NCBI GenBank assembly: GCA_017303855.1
Contig: JAFLBL010000009.1
Coordinates: 62,001 to 126,000 of the forward strand
DNA length: 64,000 bases
Source: Chitinophagales bacterium
GTDB lineage: Bacteria; Bacteroidota; Bacteroidia; Chitinophagales; Chitinophagaceae
Direction of reading: 5' to 3'
The number at the start of each line of letters is the position of its first letter. Within the stretch, counting starts at the first letter, position 1. Shown in pieces: positions 52,807-63,700 of this stretch. Made by a program: the position numbers and the translations under genes. Under the pieces are notes generated by a model, which saw only the letters and a list, made by a program, of their open reading frames with translations, searched no databases and was not told the DNA's origin.

Positions 52807-54351
52807 ATGAAAAAACTACTTTTCATACTCCCTTCCCTTGCCTTTTCGGCAACCCTTTTCGCTCAGGATCCAACTGATGCCTTACGTTATTCCTGGGCCA
52901 TTTCTTCCGGTACGGCAAGGCAACAAGCCGTAGGCGGGGCCATGGCCTCACTGGGTGGCGATTTATCGGCTACCTATGTAAACCCGGCCGGGCTGGGTTT
53001 TTATAAGACCGGGGATTTTGTGATGACACCCGGATTTAATCTCTGGAATAATAAAGCCGCCTATTACGGACGTACGGAATCGGATAACAGAAAATATTTG
53101 TCTTTCGGCACCAGCGGAATTGTGCTGGGCAACGGATCCGAAAGAGACCGCAAGGGCCGGAACAGCAGTTCCTCTTTTGCCCTGGCGATTAACCGGACCG
53201 CAAATGTGGGTACGAATCTTTTGTACCGGGGACTTAATAACCAGAGTTCATTTTCCAACAAATTTCTTGAAGAAATAAACGGAGACCGGGATGCCAACAG
53301 CGTGGCCAGTAACTACCCGTTCGGAGCCAGTCTTGCCCTCAATACATACTGGATTGATACCATTGCGGGCGGCAGCTCCGGGAATTATCAGTTCCAGACC
53401 CGTGCCCCTATCGCTACCGGGCTGATCCAGGAGAATGCCGTTAGCTCACGTGGAGGAGTAACCGAACTGGCATTGGCTTTTGCCGGGGCACAGAACGACA
53501 AATTTTATTACGGCTTTACTCTTGGCGTTCCTTTTCTTAATTATGAAAGAGAAGCCACTTTTACGGAAGCGGACGCTACTACCGTATCCAATAATAATTT
53601 TGACTATGCTACCATTACCCAAAACCTGGAAACCAAGGGTTCAGGTATTAACCTGAAAATGGGGGTAATTTACAAACCCGTGGAATATGTCCGGTTGGGA
53701 CTGGCGGTGCACACCCCTACTTTTTACCGCCTTTCTGACAAGTATTACACCGATATGGCCACCAGTACGGAAGGACCATTCGGACTGCTGACACAAAGCT
53801 CTAAACTGTTTACCGGTGACCAGGCAGCCGAATTCTCTTACTGGATGTTTACGCCTTATAAGATTATGGCAAGCGCCTCTTATGTATTACGCGAAATAGA
53901 GGATGTAAGAAAACAAAAAGGGTTCCTGACCGCCGACATTGAATATGTGAATTACAAAGCGTCCTCCTATTCTACTGACCCGGACGGAGACAACAGTCAG
54001 TCCACCAAAGATTATCTGAAAAGCCTGAACAATACCATTGACAATGCCTATAAGGGAGCGTTTAATTTCCGGGCCGGCGGTGAACTAAAATTCACGACCA
54101 TAATGGCCCGCCTGGGTGCTGCCTATTACGGCAACCCGTACAAGGATATTGCCGGCGAAAAAGGCAACCGATTCCAGCTATCCGGCGGTCTGGGTTACCG
54201 GCACAAGGGCATGTTTATCGATCTGACCTATGTTCATACAATGGGAAAGGATGTGGATTTTGCCTACCGTCTGCAAAGCAGACCGTTCAGTGCCGCCACG
54301 CTTAAACAAACAGGGGGGAATGTATTGCTGACCCTTGGATTTAAAATATAG
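52807..54351 (+). CDS. FadL/OmpP1-like outer-membrane protein
   Basis: 514 aa with a signal peptide ending TLFAQ (residue 19). The mature N-terminus DPTDALRYSWAISSGTARQQAVGGAMASLGGDLSATYVNPAGLGFYKTGDF contains the GGAxASxGGDxxAxxxNPAGL hatch pattern of FadL/OmpP1 transporters. A beta barrel with alternating strands follows and ends GNVLLTLGFKI. Members bring hydrophobic compounds such as fatty acids or aromatics through the outer membrane; the substrate here is unknown. A strong terminator follows. Confidence 0.85.
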   Translation: MKKLLFILPSLAFSATLFAQDPTDALRYSWAISSGTARQQAVGGAMASLGGDLSATYVNPAGLGFYKTGDFVMTPGFNLWNNKAAYYGRTESDNRKYLSFGTSGIVLGNGSERDRKGRNSSSSFALAINRTANVGTNLLYRGLNNQSSFSNKFLEEINGDRDANSVASNYPFGASLALNTYWIDTIAGGSSGNYQFQTRAPIATGLIQENAVSSRGGVTELALAFAGAQNDKFYYGFTLGVPFLNYEREATFTEADATTVSNNNFDYATITQNLETKGSGINLKMGVIYKPVEYVRLGLAVHTPTFYRLSDKYYTDMATSTEGPFGLLTQSSKLFTGDQAAEFSYWMFTPYKIMASASYVLREIEDVRKQKGFLTADIEYVNYKASSYSTDPDGDNSQSTKDYLKSLNNTIDNAYKGAFNFRAGGELKFTTIMARLGAAYYGNPYKDIAGEKGNRFQLSGGLGYRHKGMFIDLTYVHTMGKDVDFAYRLQSRPFSAATLKQTGGNVLLTLGFKI

Positions 54352-54375
54352 TCCCGGCAAGGGGAAAATGAGCTG

Positions 54376-54412
54376 AAAAGGGTGTATGACCGGAAGGATA
54401 CACCCTTTTTGC
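54376..54412 (+). terminator. Terminator of the FadL-like gene
   Basis: A perfect 12-bp stem (AAAAGGGTGTAT/ATACACCCTTTT) with a 10-base loop and trailing T, 24 bases after the stop. Confidence 0.93.
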
Positions 54413-54459
54413 ATTTTAAATGCTGGTAAAAATTTAACAGACCCCTGTTTGGTATTGAA

Positions 54460-54490
54460 TTTGCCTGAAGGAAGCGATTACGTAATTTTA
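54460..54490 (+). promoter_or_regulatory. Probable promoter of tamB
   Basis: TTTG (54460-54463), a 19-base spacer and TAATTTTA (54483-54490) fit the -33/-7 pattern with one mismatch. Predicted +1 near 54495 lies 6 and 12 bases before the two CTG codons proposed as tamB starts. Confidence 0.45.
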
Positions 54491-54506
54491 CAATAAATAG
54501 CTGAGT

Positions 54507-57500
54507 CTGAAGCGGTTTAAAAAAATACTGAAATGGTTTTTCCTCACCCTCCTGCTGCTGATTACAGCCGTTTATATTTTTATACAAACGCCCTGGGGAC
54601 AAAACTGGATTGTTCATAAGGTGACGACACGACTTTCCAAAGACCTTCAGACAAAAATCAGTATCCGGCATGTGGATTTTTCCCTGTTTAACCGCATGCA
54701 CCTGGAAGGCGTATTACTTGAGGACCGTACCGGCGACACTTTGCTCTATGCCGGCGACATGAAAGTTTCTATTACCGATTGGTTCTTTTTCAAAAAAAAT
54801 ATCGAGCTGAAATATATCGGTCTGGAAAATGCAGTGGTAAAATTTCAGCGTACGGATTCCGTATGGCGGCAGCAGTTTATTTTCGATTACTTCTCTTCAC
54901 CGGGTTCCGGTGACAGCAGTAAAAAGAAAAGCGGCCTGCAATTGAATCTGAAAAAGGCGGAATTAAAAAATGTCACTTTCATAAAGAAGGATGCCTGGCT
55001 GGGTGAGGATATGCGGGTACATCTGGCGGCACTGACACTTGATGCCAATAATTTGTCGCTTTCCGGGAACCGGTATGAAATCAATTCACTACTGATCAGG
55101 GAACCGGATGTATCCCTGTATAGTTATTCCCGGCTAAAGCCCGTAGTGCTGTCTAACGCAACTGAAAAAAAAGAAGAACCCGACAGTGCGGCTGTCTGGA
55201 ATCAGGCCAGGACGGTTTTTAAAATCGGGGAATTACAGATTATCAACGGCACATTTAAAACAGACCGTGAAACAGAACGCGGTCCGCTTGCCCACTTTGA
55301 CGGTCTTCATATTTTATTCAACGGCATCAATGCCCATCTGAACAATTCGACCTTTACCGGGGATACGGTATTTGCCCGCCTGCAACTGAATGCAAAAGAA
55401 AGAAGCGGACTGGAAATTAAAAACCTGTCGGCTGATTTGAAAATGACCCCGCAGGGTATGTCGTTTGCCAATCTTGACCTGCAGACCAACAAGAGTCGTT
55501 TACGTAATTATTTTGCCATGTCCTATAATGACATGAGCGAACTCGGCGGATTTATTCATAAAGTAAAAATGGCGGCTTCGTTTGAAGACTCTTATGTGGA
55601 CAGTGATGATATCGCTTTTTTTGCCCCCGGTCTCCGTGACTGGAAAAAACAGATTTCACTAAAAGGGAAAATCCGTGGCACAGTGGATGATCTGGTTGGA
55701 CGGGACCTCGTATTGCAGGCGGGAAACAACACCCTGCTGAACGGGGATATTACATTAACCGGACTGCCGGATATTCAACAGACATTTATTGATTTTAAAG
55801 CCAATGAATTCAGAACTGTTTATGCGGATGCCGTGCAGATCGCCCCTTCTCTCCGGACAATCCGTACCCCGGAACTGAGTAAATTACAATACGTAAAATT
55901 TGCCGGCAGTTTTACCGGTTTTATCAACGACTTTGTTACGTATGGTACGATCCAGACCAATATCGGGACCATCCGCAGTGACCTGAATATGAAATTACCT
56001 GCCGGGCAGGATCCGGTCTACTCGGGTTCCATTGCCACGGACAATTTCCGGCTGGGGGAATTCCTGGGTGATAAGAACATCGGACTGGTGTCGCTCACCG
56101 GAACGGTAAAAGGGAAAGGATTCAGTGAAAAAAGCAGGAACACGCTTATAGATGGAAAAATTCAATACGCTGAATATAAAAATTACCGGTACAACAATAT
56201 CACGGTAAAAGGGCGGCTGGATAAAAAATTATTTGACGGTGCAGCTTCAATCAAAGACGAAAACCTGGTATTGGATCTTACCGGTCTGATTGATTTTAAC
56301 AGTGCAACGCCCCGTTTCAACCTGCTCGCCGATGTGGAAAGAGCTTACCTCCGGAACCTGAACCTGGTAAAGGACAGTATTGACTTCAAGGGAAGGCTCA
56401 ATTTTAATTTTACCAGCAGCAACATCGATAATTTCCTGGGAGAAGCCCGGATTACCGATGCTACCATTCAGCGCAATGGCCTCCGCCTTCCTTTTGATTC
56501 CCTGATTGTAACTTCCACACAGACGGCAGATGGCAAAATGCTGAATGCCGAATCCAATGAATTCACGGCCAATGTACGTGGCGATTACAATCTGTCCGAA
56601 TTACCGGATGCCTTTACATATTTCCTGAGCCGCTACTATCCCGCTTATATCAAGGCTCCGTCAAAACTTCCCCTGAACCAGGATATCCGGTTTGACATTT
56701 ATACTTATTACGTAGATGAATATGCGAAAATACTGGCACCCGGGCTTACCGGCTTTGATAATTCCCATTTTGAAGGCACCCTGAATCTCGGAAGAAATGA
56801 ACTTCAGTTTACCGCTGCAGTTCCTCAATTGAATGTATCCGGCTATCATTTTGACCAGGTGGATGTGGCGGCAACCGGCAATTACGACAGCCTGGTGATT
56901 ACCGGAAAAACCCGGCAGGTGCGGATTAATGACAGTCTCCGTATTCCGGATGCTTCTTTCAGTATTGCTGCCCGTAATGATTCATCACGTGTAACCATCC
57001 ATGCCGGAGCCACTGCTGCCACTGAAAGAGCCAATCTGAATGCGTTGGTGCTTACGTACAATGACGGGGTAAAAATTGACATAGATAAATCCTCTTTTAC
57101 CATTAACAGTAAACTGTGGACAATCGATGAAGGAGGGGAATTGATTTTCCGTAAAAACAATCCGGCACAGGGAGACCTGGTTTTATCGGAAGGTGAACAG
57201 AAAATCGTTTTACAAACCCGACCATCCGATATCGGTGACTGGAGTGACCTGCTCGTTGGTCTCTCGAATGTCAACCTGAATGATGTCGCCCCTTTCTTTT
57301 TGCCCAATAACCGGCTGGAGGGTTTGCTGTCCGGCAATCTGCTGGTAGAAGATCCGGGGGGACACCTTAGAATCTCCTCCGATGATATCTCCACGCGTTA
57401 CCTGCGTATGGACAATGATTCCATCGGCGAACTGAAGGCCACAGTGATGTATGACAATAAAGACAAGGAGCTTAAAGTAGAAGGCAGTACGGTAAACCAG

Positions 57501-59360
57501 GAGAGTTTCCTTGGTTATACCATCGATCTTTTCCTGGGTGATCAGGAAAAAGCGAAGAAAAACAGCATTGCCCTGAAAGCAAGAACATTCCCGATCAAAG
57601 TACTGGAACGGTTTCTGGGTGTTTTGTTCTCCGATATACAAGGATACCTGACAGGCGATATTGATATAACCGGGCCATTCAACAACCTGGGGGTAACCGG
57701 TAAAGGCCGGCTGAAAGATGCCGGGTTGCGGGTTAACTTCACCCAGTGTTTTTATAAAATAAAGGACACGGATATCGCACTTACCAAAGAAAAGATCGAC
57801 CTGGATGGACTGGTTTTAATTGATACCGTAACCAGGAATCCGATTTACATTACCGGTGGCATTGACCACGAGTCATTCCGCAATATGTTTTTCAACCTGG
57901 ATGTGAGTACCCGTAAACCCGGAACCCGTGGCGACCAGTTCAACAAACCGGTACAATTGCTGAAGACTACCTATAACGACAATAAGCAGTTTTATGGTGA
58001 TGTAAAAGGTACGGGCGTGCTGCAGTTATTCGGCTATCAGTCGGATATGGTTATGACGATCAATGCCAATGCCTCGGAAAGTGACAGCAGTTATATTACC
58101 TTACCACCTTCCAGCAGCCGGGAGACGGGGATCGCCGATTTCCTGATCGAAAGAAAGTATGGACGGGAAATGAATGAACAGGACATCAGTAAGAATGCCA
58201 CCAATATTGTATATGATGTGGAAGTGACTGCCAATCCCATGGTAACGGTAAAAGTGGTACTGGATGAACTGACCGGAGATGAAATAAAAGGAAAAGGATC
58301 GGGTACGCTGAATATACGTTCAGGCACTGTAGAACCCCTGACCCTTCGTGGCCGTTTTGATATTGAGGAGGGGGATTACCTGTTTACCTTTCAGTCCTTC
58401 TTTAAAAAACCTTTTGACATCAGAAAAGGTTCCCAGAATTATATTGAATGGAACGGGGATCCTTATGATGCCAACATCCGTTTTGAAGCCATGTATACAG
58501 CCGACAGGGTGAGTTTTGCTCCTTTGGCCAGTTCATTAAACCTGACTTCGAATATCACCAATGCCCGCGGGGATGTGTATGTGGTGGCCACGCTTACGGA
58601 TAAATTATTTAAGCCTCAGATAAATTTCGCATTGGACTTCCCCTCCAACAGTGTGGCAAAAACAGATCCTGAACTGGGTCTCCTGGTACAGCAGATGCAA
58701 CGGAACCTGAATGAGATTAACCGGCAGGTAACCTACCTTATTGTATTCAATAGTTTCGCCCCCAGTGAATTGTCCGGAGATGTAGCCGGTCCGAACCTGG
58801 GTGTCAGTACGATCTCCGGTATGTTATTGGGTGTATTAAGTGATCAGCTGAATAAATTATTCGGAAATCTGCTGAAAAGTGATAAATACAATATCAATTT
58901 TAATACGTCCTTTTATAACAGGAACCTGGTGGATGCGAGTAATACGGCATTAAACCTGAGCAGTAACGTGAATTTCTCCATCGGCCGGTCCTTTTTTAAT
59001 AACCGGTTTATTATTTCAACCGGTGTGGGATTTGATGCACCACTCAGTAACCAATCGGGACAGAACAACCTGCAGCAGAATATCATGTTGCTGCCGGATG
59101 TAACTATGGAATGGCTGATCAATCCGAGCGGAACGATCCGGGCTACTTTCTTTTACAGGCAGAATGCGGATTACCTGAGCACATCGTCCAATGCGTCCAC
59201 CACAAAAGCGACAAGGACTGGTGCCAGCCTTTCTTACCGGAAAGATTTTGACCGGTTGGGTGATTTATTCCGCCGGAATAAACGAACCAGGCAGTTGCCG
59301 GTAAGCGATAGTATCCCTCCTCCACCGGTTGTACCTGCAGAAGTAAAAAAAGAAGATTAA
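54507..59360 (+). CDS. tamB: TamB, translocation and assembly module inner-membrane protein
   Basis: About 1617 aa with the start proposed here. The first ordinary start codon is a GTG at 54621, but the frame is open back to 54501 and those 40 codons encode [20 protein letters not shown], a basic start plus membrane anchor, followed by [19 protein letters not shown] as in TamB proteins. No ATG, GTG or TTG occurs there, so CTG at 54507 (or 54501) is the likely start. The body is a long repetitive beta structure (AsmA/DUF490 type), and the last 450 residues form the conserved TamB domain ([21 protein letters not shown]). It links the inner membrane to TamL in outer-membrane assembly. The stop overlaps ribBA by four bases. 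Confidence 0.9.
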   Translation: MKRFKKILKWFFLTLLLLITAVYIFIQTPWGQNWIVHKVTTRLSKDLQTKISIRHVDFSLFNRMHLEGVLLEDRTGDTLLYAGDMKVSITDWFFFKKNIELKYIGLENAVVKFQRTDSVWRQQFIFDYFSSPGSGDSSKKKSGLQLNLKKAELKNVTFIKKDAWLGEDMRVHLAALTLDANNLSLSGNRYEINSLLIREPDVSLYSYSRLKPVVLSNATEKKEEPDSAAVWNQARTVFKIGELQIINGTFKTDRETERGPLAHFDGLHILFNGINAHLNNSTFTGDTVFARLQLNAKERSGLEIKNLSADLKMTPQGMSFANLDLQTNKSRLRNYFAMSYNDMSELGGFIHKVKMAASFEDSYVDSDDIAFFAPGLRDWKKQISLKGKIRGTVDDLVGRDLVLQAGNNTLLNGDITLTGLPDIQQTFIDFKANEFRTVYADAVQIAPSLRTIRTPELSKLQYVKFAGSFTGFINDFVTYGTIQTNIGTIRSDLNMKLPAGQDPVYSGSIATDNFRLGEFLGDKNIGLVSLTGTVKGKGFSEKSRNTLIDGKIQYAEYKNYRYNNITVKGRLDKKLFDGAASIKDENLVLDLTGLIDFNSATPRFNLLADVERAYLRNLNLVKDSIDFKGRLNFNFTSSNIDNFLGEARITDATIQRNGLRLPFDSLIVTSTQTADGKMLNAESNEFTANVRGDYNLSELPDAFTYFLSRYYPAYIKAPSKLPLNQDIRFDIYTYYVDEYAKILAPGLTGFDNSHFEGTLNLGRNELQFTAAVPQLNVSGYHFDQVDVAATGNYDSLVITGKTRQVRINDSLRIPDASFSIAARNDSSRVTIHAGATAATERANLNALVLTYNDGVKIDIDKSSFTINSKLWTIDEGGELIFRKNNPAQGDLVLSEGEQKIVLQTRPSDIGDWSDLLVGLSNVNLNDVAPFFLPNNRLEGLLSGNLLVEDPGGHLRISSDDISTRYLRMDNDSIGELKATVMYDNKDKELKVEGSTVNQESFLGYTIDLFLGDQEKAKKNSIALKARTFPIKVLERFLGVLFSDIQGYLTGDIDITGPFNNLGVTGKGRLKDAGLRVNFTQCFYKIKDTDIALTKEKIDLDGLVLIDTVTRNPIYITGGIDHESFRNMFFNLDVSTRKPGTRGDQFNKPVQLLKTTYNDNKQFYGDVKGTGVLQLFGYQSDMVMTINANASESDSSYITLPPSSSRETGIADFLIERKYGREMNEQDISKNATNIVYDVEVTANPMVTVKVVLDELTGDEIKGKGSGTLNIRSGTVEPLTLRGRFDIEEGDYLFTFQSFFKKPFDIRKGSQNYIEWNGDPYDANIRFEAMYTADRVSFAPLASSLNLTSNITNARGDVYVVATLTDKLFKPQINFALDFPSNSVAKTDPELGLLVQQMQRNLNEINRQVTYLIVFNSFAPSELSGDVAGPNLGVSTISGMLLGVLSDQLNKLFGNLLKSDKYNINFNTSFYNRNLVDASNTALNLSSNVNFSIGRSFFNNRFIISTGVGFDAPLSNQSGQNNLQQNIMLLPDVTMEWLINPSGTIRATFFYRQNADYLSTSSNASTTKATRTGASLSYRKDFDRLGDLFRRNKRTRQLPVSDSIPPPPVVPAEVKKED

Positions 59361-60559
59361 CCTTTCAGTATTTCATGTCCCATTTTATCCCGCTTGGTCT
59401 GCAGGTATTTTTCGTTATGTGGATTGGGGCAACTTTCAATGGGTACATTTTCCACAATCTCCAGTCCGTAACCAATCAGACCAACTCTTTTCTTGGGATT
59501 GTTCGTCATCAGCCTTAGTTTGGTAATACCGATATGACGGAGCATCTGCGCCCCTATGCCATAATCCCGTTGATCCATGGAAAATCCGAGGTGCAGGTTG
59601 GCTTCCACCGTATCCATCCCCTCTTCCTGGAGTTTGTATGCTTTCAGTTTATTAAGCAATCCGATACCCCGGCCTTCCTGGTTCATATATAGAATGGCCC
59701 CTTTGCCTTCTTTATCCACCATTTCCATAGCCTGATGCAGTTGTTCACCACAATCACAACGGAGAGAACCAAGTATATCACCAGTAAAACAGGATGAATG
59801 AACCCGCACCAATACCGGTTCACCAGGCTGCCATGTCCCTTTGATAAGCGCCATATGTTCGTTGGCCGAATTTTTCTCTTTAAATGCCACCAATTCAAAA
59901 TTTCCGTAATGTGTCGGCATTTGTACCCGGACTACTTCGTCTATCAGTGATTCCGTCCGGACCCGATATTCAATAAGGTCTTTGATGGAAATAATTTTTA
60001 ACTGGTGCTGACGGGCCACTTCCATCAGTTGAGGCAGGCGGGCCATTGACCCGTCCTCGTTCATAATTTCCACGAGCACTCCCCCGGGTTCAAAACCGGC
60101 CATAACGGCCAGGTCAACTGTTGCCTCCGTATGCCCGGCCCGGCGTAGTACCCCGCCCTTTTTGGAACGAAGGGGGAATATATGCCCTGGTCGTCCAAGG
60201 TCATCCGGGCGTGTTTTAGGGTCAATCAGGGCCAGTACAGTCTGGGATCTGTCCTGGGCTGAAATGCCTGTACCGCAGTTATCTCCCAGTAAATCAACGC
60301 TTACGGTAAATGCCGTTTCATGAACCGCGGTATTATTACGCACCATCAGGTCCAGGCCAAGTTCATTACATCGTTCTTCCGGCAGAGAGGCACAGATCAG
60401 TCCCCGTCCGTATTTACTCATAAAATTGATCAGTTCCGGTGTGGCATTCCGGGCGGCGGTAACAAAATCCCCTTCATTTTCCCGGTCTTCATCATCTACT
60501 ACAATAACCAGTTTTCCCCTTTTTATATCTTCTACTGCGCTTTCAATAGTATCAAACAT
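59357..60559 (-). CDS. ribBA: Bifunctional DHBP synthase / GTP cyclohydrolase II
   Basis: 400 aa from the ATG at 60559. A longer frame to 60736 adds 59 residues from a GC-rich stretch that are not RibB-like. The RibB half (residues 1-200) has [16 protein letters not shown] and [13 protein letters not shown]. The RibA half (205-400) has the zinc site [18 protein letters not shown], the NQEGRGIGL loop and [13 protein letters not shown]. Together they start riboflavin synthesis by making dihydroxybutanone phosphate and the pyrimidine precursor from GTP. A -7 box at 60574-60581 gives a 10-base leader, leaving no space for an FMN riboswitch. It is convergent with tamB. Confidence 0.96.
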   Translation of the reverse strand: MFDTIESAVEDIKRGKLVIVVDDEDRENEGDFVTAARNATPELINFMSKYGRGLICASLPEERCNELGLDLMVRNNTAVHETAFTVSVDLLGDNCGTGISAQDRSQTVLALIDPKTRPDDLGRPGHIFPLRSKKGGVLRRAGHTEATVDLAVMAGFEPGGVLVEIMNEDGSMARLPQLMEVARQHQLKIISIKDLIEYRVRTESLIDEVVRVQMPTHYGNFELVAFKEKNSANEHMALIKGTWQPGEPVLVRVHSSCFTGDILGSLRCDCGEQLHQAMEMVDKEGKGAILYMNQEGRGIGLLNKLKAYKLQEEGMDTVEANLHLGFSMDQRDYGIGAQMLRHIGITKLRLMTNNPKKRVGLIGYGLEIVENVPIESCPNPHNEKYLQTKRDKMGHEILKG

Positions 60560-60573
60560 CAGCCTTTTTTTTG

Positions 60574-60581
60574 CAAAAATA
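60574..60581 (-). promoter_or_regulatory. -7 box of ribBA
   Basis: TATTTTTG on the minus strand fits TAnnTTTG, predicted +1 near 60569. A GC-rich stretch with repeated GGGGC lies directly upstream at 60592-60645. Confidence 0.45.
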
Positions 60582-60741
60582 GAACAATCAGACCGGCTGG
60601 CCGTACGGGGCGGGACGGGGCAGCGAAATCCGGGCCGGGGCTGTCTTCCTAACGTATTACATTTCAATAGTCGTTGTGTTAATATTTGCCTATATTTAAT
60701 TTGGAAATATTCCCTTTCTTTGCATCCGAAAACCAATCTTT

Positions 60742-63700
60742 ATGCTTAAGAGAATAGTCTTTTTATTTGTTGTAGCCTTAGTGGCAAGTCCCATGCTATT
60801 TGCCCAGATTACGACCTCTGCCATCAATGGTGCGGTAAAGAACAATGCCGATGAACCCCTGGTTGGCGCCACAATCGTGGCTACCCACCAGCCTTCCGGT
60901 ACTAAATACTCTACCGTTTCCCGTGCAGGAGGCCAGTTTTCTATCCAGAACATGCGGGTGGGCGGTCCTTACCTGATTGAAGTCAGTTTTGTAGGCCATG
61001 ATGCCGGTAAATATGAAAATATTTATCTCCAGCTGGCTGAAACTTTCCTGCTCAATCCTTCGCTCGTTAAAACAGCCTCTTCCCTTGAAAATGTGGTATT
61101 GACCACCGGAAGAAGAAGCAGCGTTTTAAATGCCGGCCGTACCGGAGCTGTTAATAACATTGGTATCCGTCAGATTAACCAGCTGCCTACCATCAGCCGG
61201 AGTATTAATGACCTGACCCGTTCCACCCCCCAGGCCAACGGTAATGGTCAGTCTGTAGGTGGTGGTAACTACCGTCAGAACAACTTCACGGTTGACGGTG
61301 CGGATTTCAACAACAGTTTTGGTATTGGTAATAACCTGCCTGCCGGTGGTGCACCCATTTCACTGGATGCCCTGGAAGAAATCTCCGTTAATATCACACC
61401 TTTTGATGTCCGCCAGACCGGTTTTATCGGTAGTGCGGTAAACGCTGTTACCCGTTCCGGTACAAACACATTCACCGGTTCCGTGTATACGTATTTCCGT
61501 AATCAGAATCAGCGTGGTTATAAAGTTGGTAATACGGCATTCACGCGTCCAACAGAAGAATTCAAACAGGTGGGTTTCCGTGTAGGTGGTCCGATAATTA
61601 AAAACAAACTGTTTTTCTTTTTTAACTATGAAAAAGAAACCCAGCCTAAAACGATTCAGACAACAATCGCATCATCTGCTTCCGCAGCTTACGGAAGTGC
61701 TCCGAATATTGCCCGTCCATCTGCTGACTCACTGCGTCTGATCAGTAATTATCTGAAAGATACTTATGGTTATGTTACCGGTCCCTGGGATAACTATACC
61801 CCCAATATCGAACGAACTAAAATCATGATGCGTCTGGACTGGAACATTAATTCCAAACATCGTTTTAATGTTCGTTACAGCCAGGTGGAAGGTGGTGAGC
61901 CCAATGGCCCCAGTTCGTCCACTACCGGTGCCGGGTTTACTTACTCTTCCGGTCTGGGTCGTACAAATAACAACTCACTGTGGTTCAAAAACTCAAATTA
62001 CTTCCAGGGTGCTAACCTGTATTCCCTGGCGGCTGAGCTGAACTCAAATATGGGTAAACTGTCTAATACTTTACGTGGTACTTATACATACCAGAATGAC
62101 TCCCGTGAAACAGACAGCCAGGTATTCCCCTTTGTGGATATCCTGAGCACCACCGGAGTTACCGCTTCCGCTCCTTATACTTCTTTTGGGTATGAGCCTT
62201 TCAGTTATGGTAACCTGAGAAAAGTTAAAACCTACTCAGTTATTGATAACCTGAGCTGGACAATGGGTAAACATGGATTTACCGTAGGAGGTCAGTTTGA
62301 TATGAGTGAAACGATCAACGGTTTCCAGCGTTTTGCCACCAGCTATTATGTATTTAATACCTGGTCTGATTTTGTAAATGGCCGTGATCCCCGTGATTTC
62401 GCGCTGACCTATTCTCTTTCCAAGAATTTCGCACCTGCATTCTCTTCCTTTAAGTTTGCGCAGTTGTCATTCTACGGACAGGATGAAATAAACGTAAACA
62501 AAAATTTACGGGTAACGCTTGGTTTACGTGTTGACCGCGCTACCTACCCGGATGTTCCCCAGATTCTTACTCACCCCCTGGTACTGGGTATGACCTTTGC
62601 CGATGGCGTGAAAATGAATACGGGCGTACTGCCGAAAACAAGAGCCATGTGGTCTCCCCGTATCGGCTTTAACTGGGATCTCTATGGAGACCGTTCCCTG
62701 CAGATCCGCGGTGGTACTGGTATCTTCACAGGTAAAGTGCCGTTTGTATGGATCGTGAGCCAGTCAGGTGATAATGGAATGATTCAGATTACCCAGTCCT
62801 TCAATGGCCTGGCCAATAACGTAAACCGTCCGTTCAATCCTGATCCCATTGCTTATCGCCCTTCAAGTGTTCCCCAGGCCGGTACAATTGTACCTGGTAC
62901 CATAACTGCCATGGATCCTAATTTCCGTTTCCCCCAGTCATGGAAAACCACGCTGGCAATGGATGGCAAACTCCCGGGTGGAATGATTGGTACCCTGGAA
63001 GCGATCTTTAACAAGGATATGTATACGGCCTTCTTCAGCAACCCGAATATGCAGGCTCCCGCTAACCTGAATGTTGCAGGCTACTCTGATAACCGGGTCA
63101 TTTACGGTGCCTCTGTACCGACCCGCTTTATCAATACGCTGAATGCAGCGGGTGTACCCACAGCCGGCGGTACTTCTGCTTTCAATCCGATCCTGATCAC
63201 CAATGGTAAAAAAGGATTTTATTTCTCCATGACCGCTAAAGTGGAAAAACCTTTCAGCAAAGGTTTCTACGCTTCTGTTGCCTATACCAAATCACTGGCC
63301 GGCAATATGCATGATGGTGGTGGCGACCAGCCCCAGTCAGCCTGGCAGGGTACAGCTACCGTTAACGGAGCCAATACTTCTCCTTTAGGTTATACAGATT
63401 ATGTGCTGCCTGATCGTGTGGTAGCCCTGGTTTCTTACCGTAAGGAGTACCTGAAACACCTGGCAACAACAGTTTCCCTGATTTACAATGGAGCTATTGG
63501 AGGTCGCTTCTCCTATGTTTACGGAGGCGATTTCAACCGTGATGGGGTTTCCGGCAATGACCTGATCTATATTCCTTCTGTAAATGAAGTAAAAAATATG
63601 CAGTTTGCCAGCCAGACGGTAAACGGTGTGGTATATGATCAGAATGCTCAGCGTACTTTGTTTGAAAACTATATCGGACAGGATAAATACCTGAAAGCCC

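Noticed and set aside
60560..60736. 59-residue N-terminal extension of RibBA
   Set aside because: It is encoded by a GC-rich intergenic stretch, is unlike RibB, and the promoter box lies inside it.
60560..60741. FMN riboswitch upstream of ribBA
   Set aside because: The leader predicted from the -7 box is only about 10 bases, and the GC-rich stretch shows none of the conserved FMN-element blocks.
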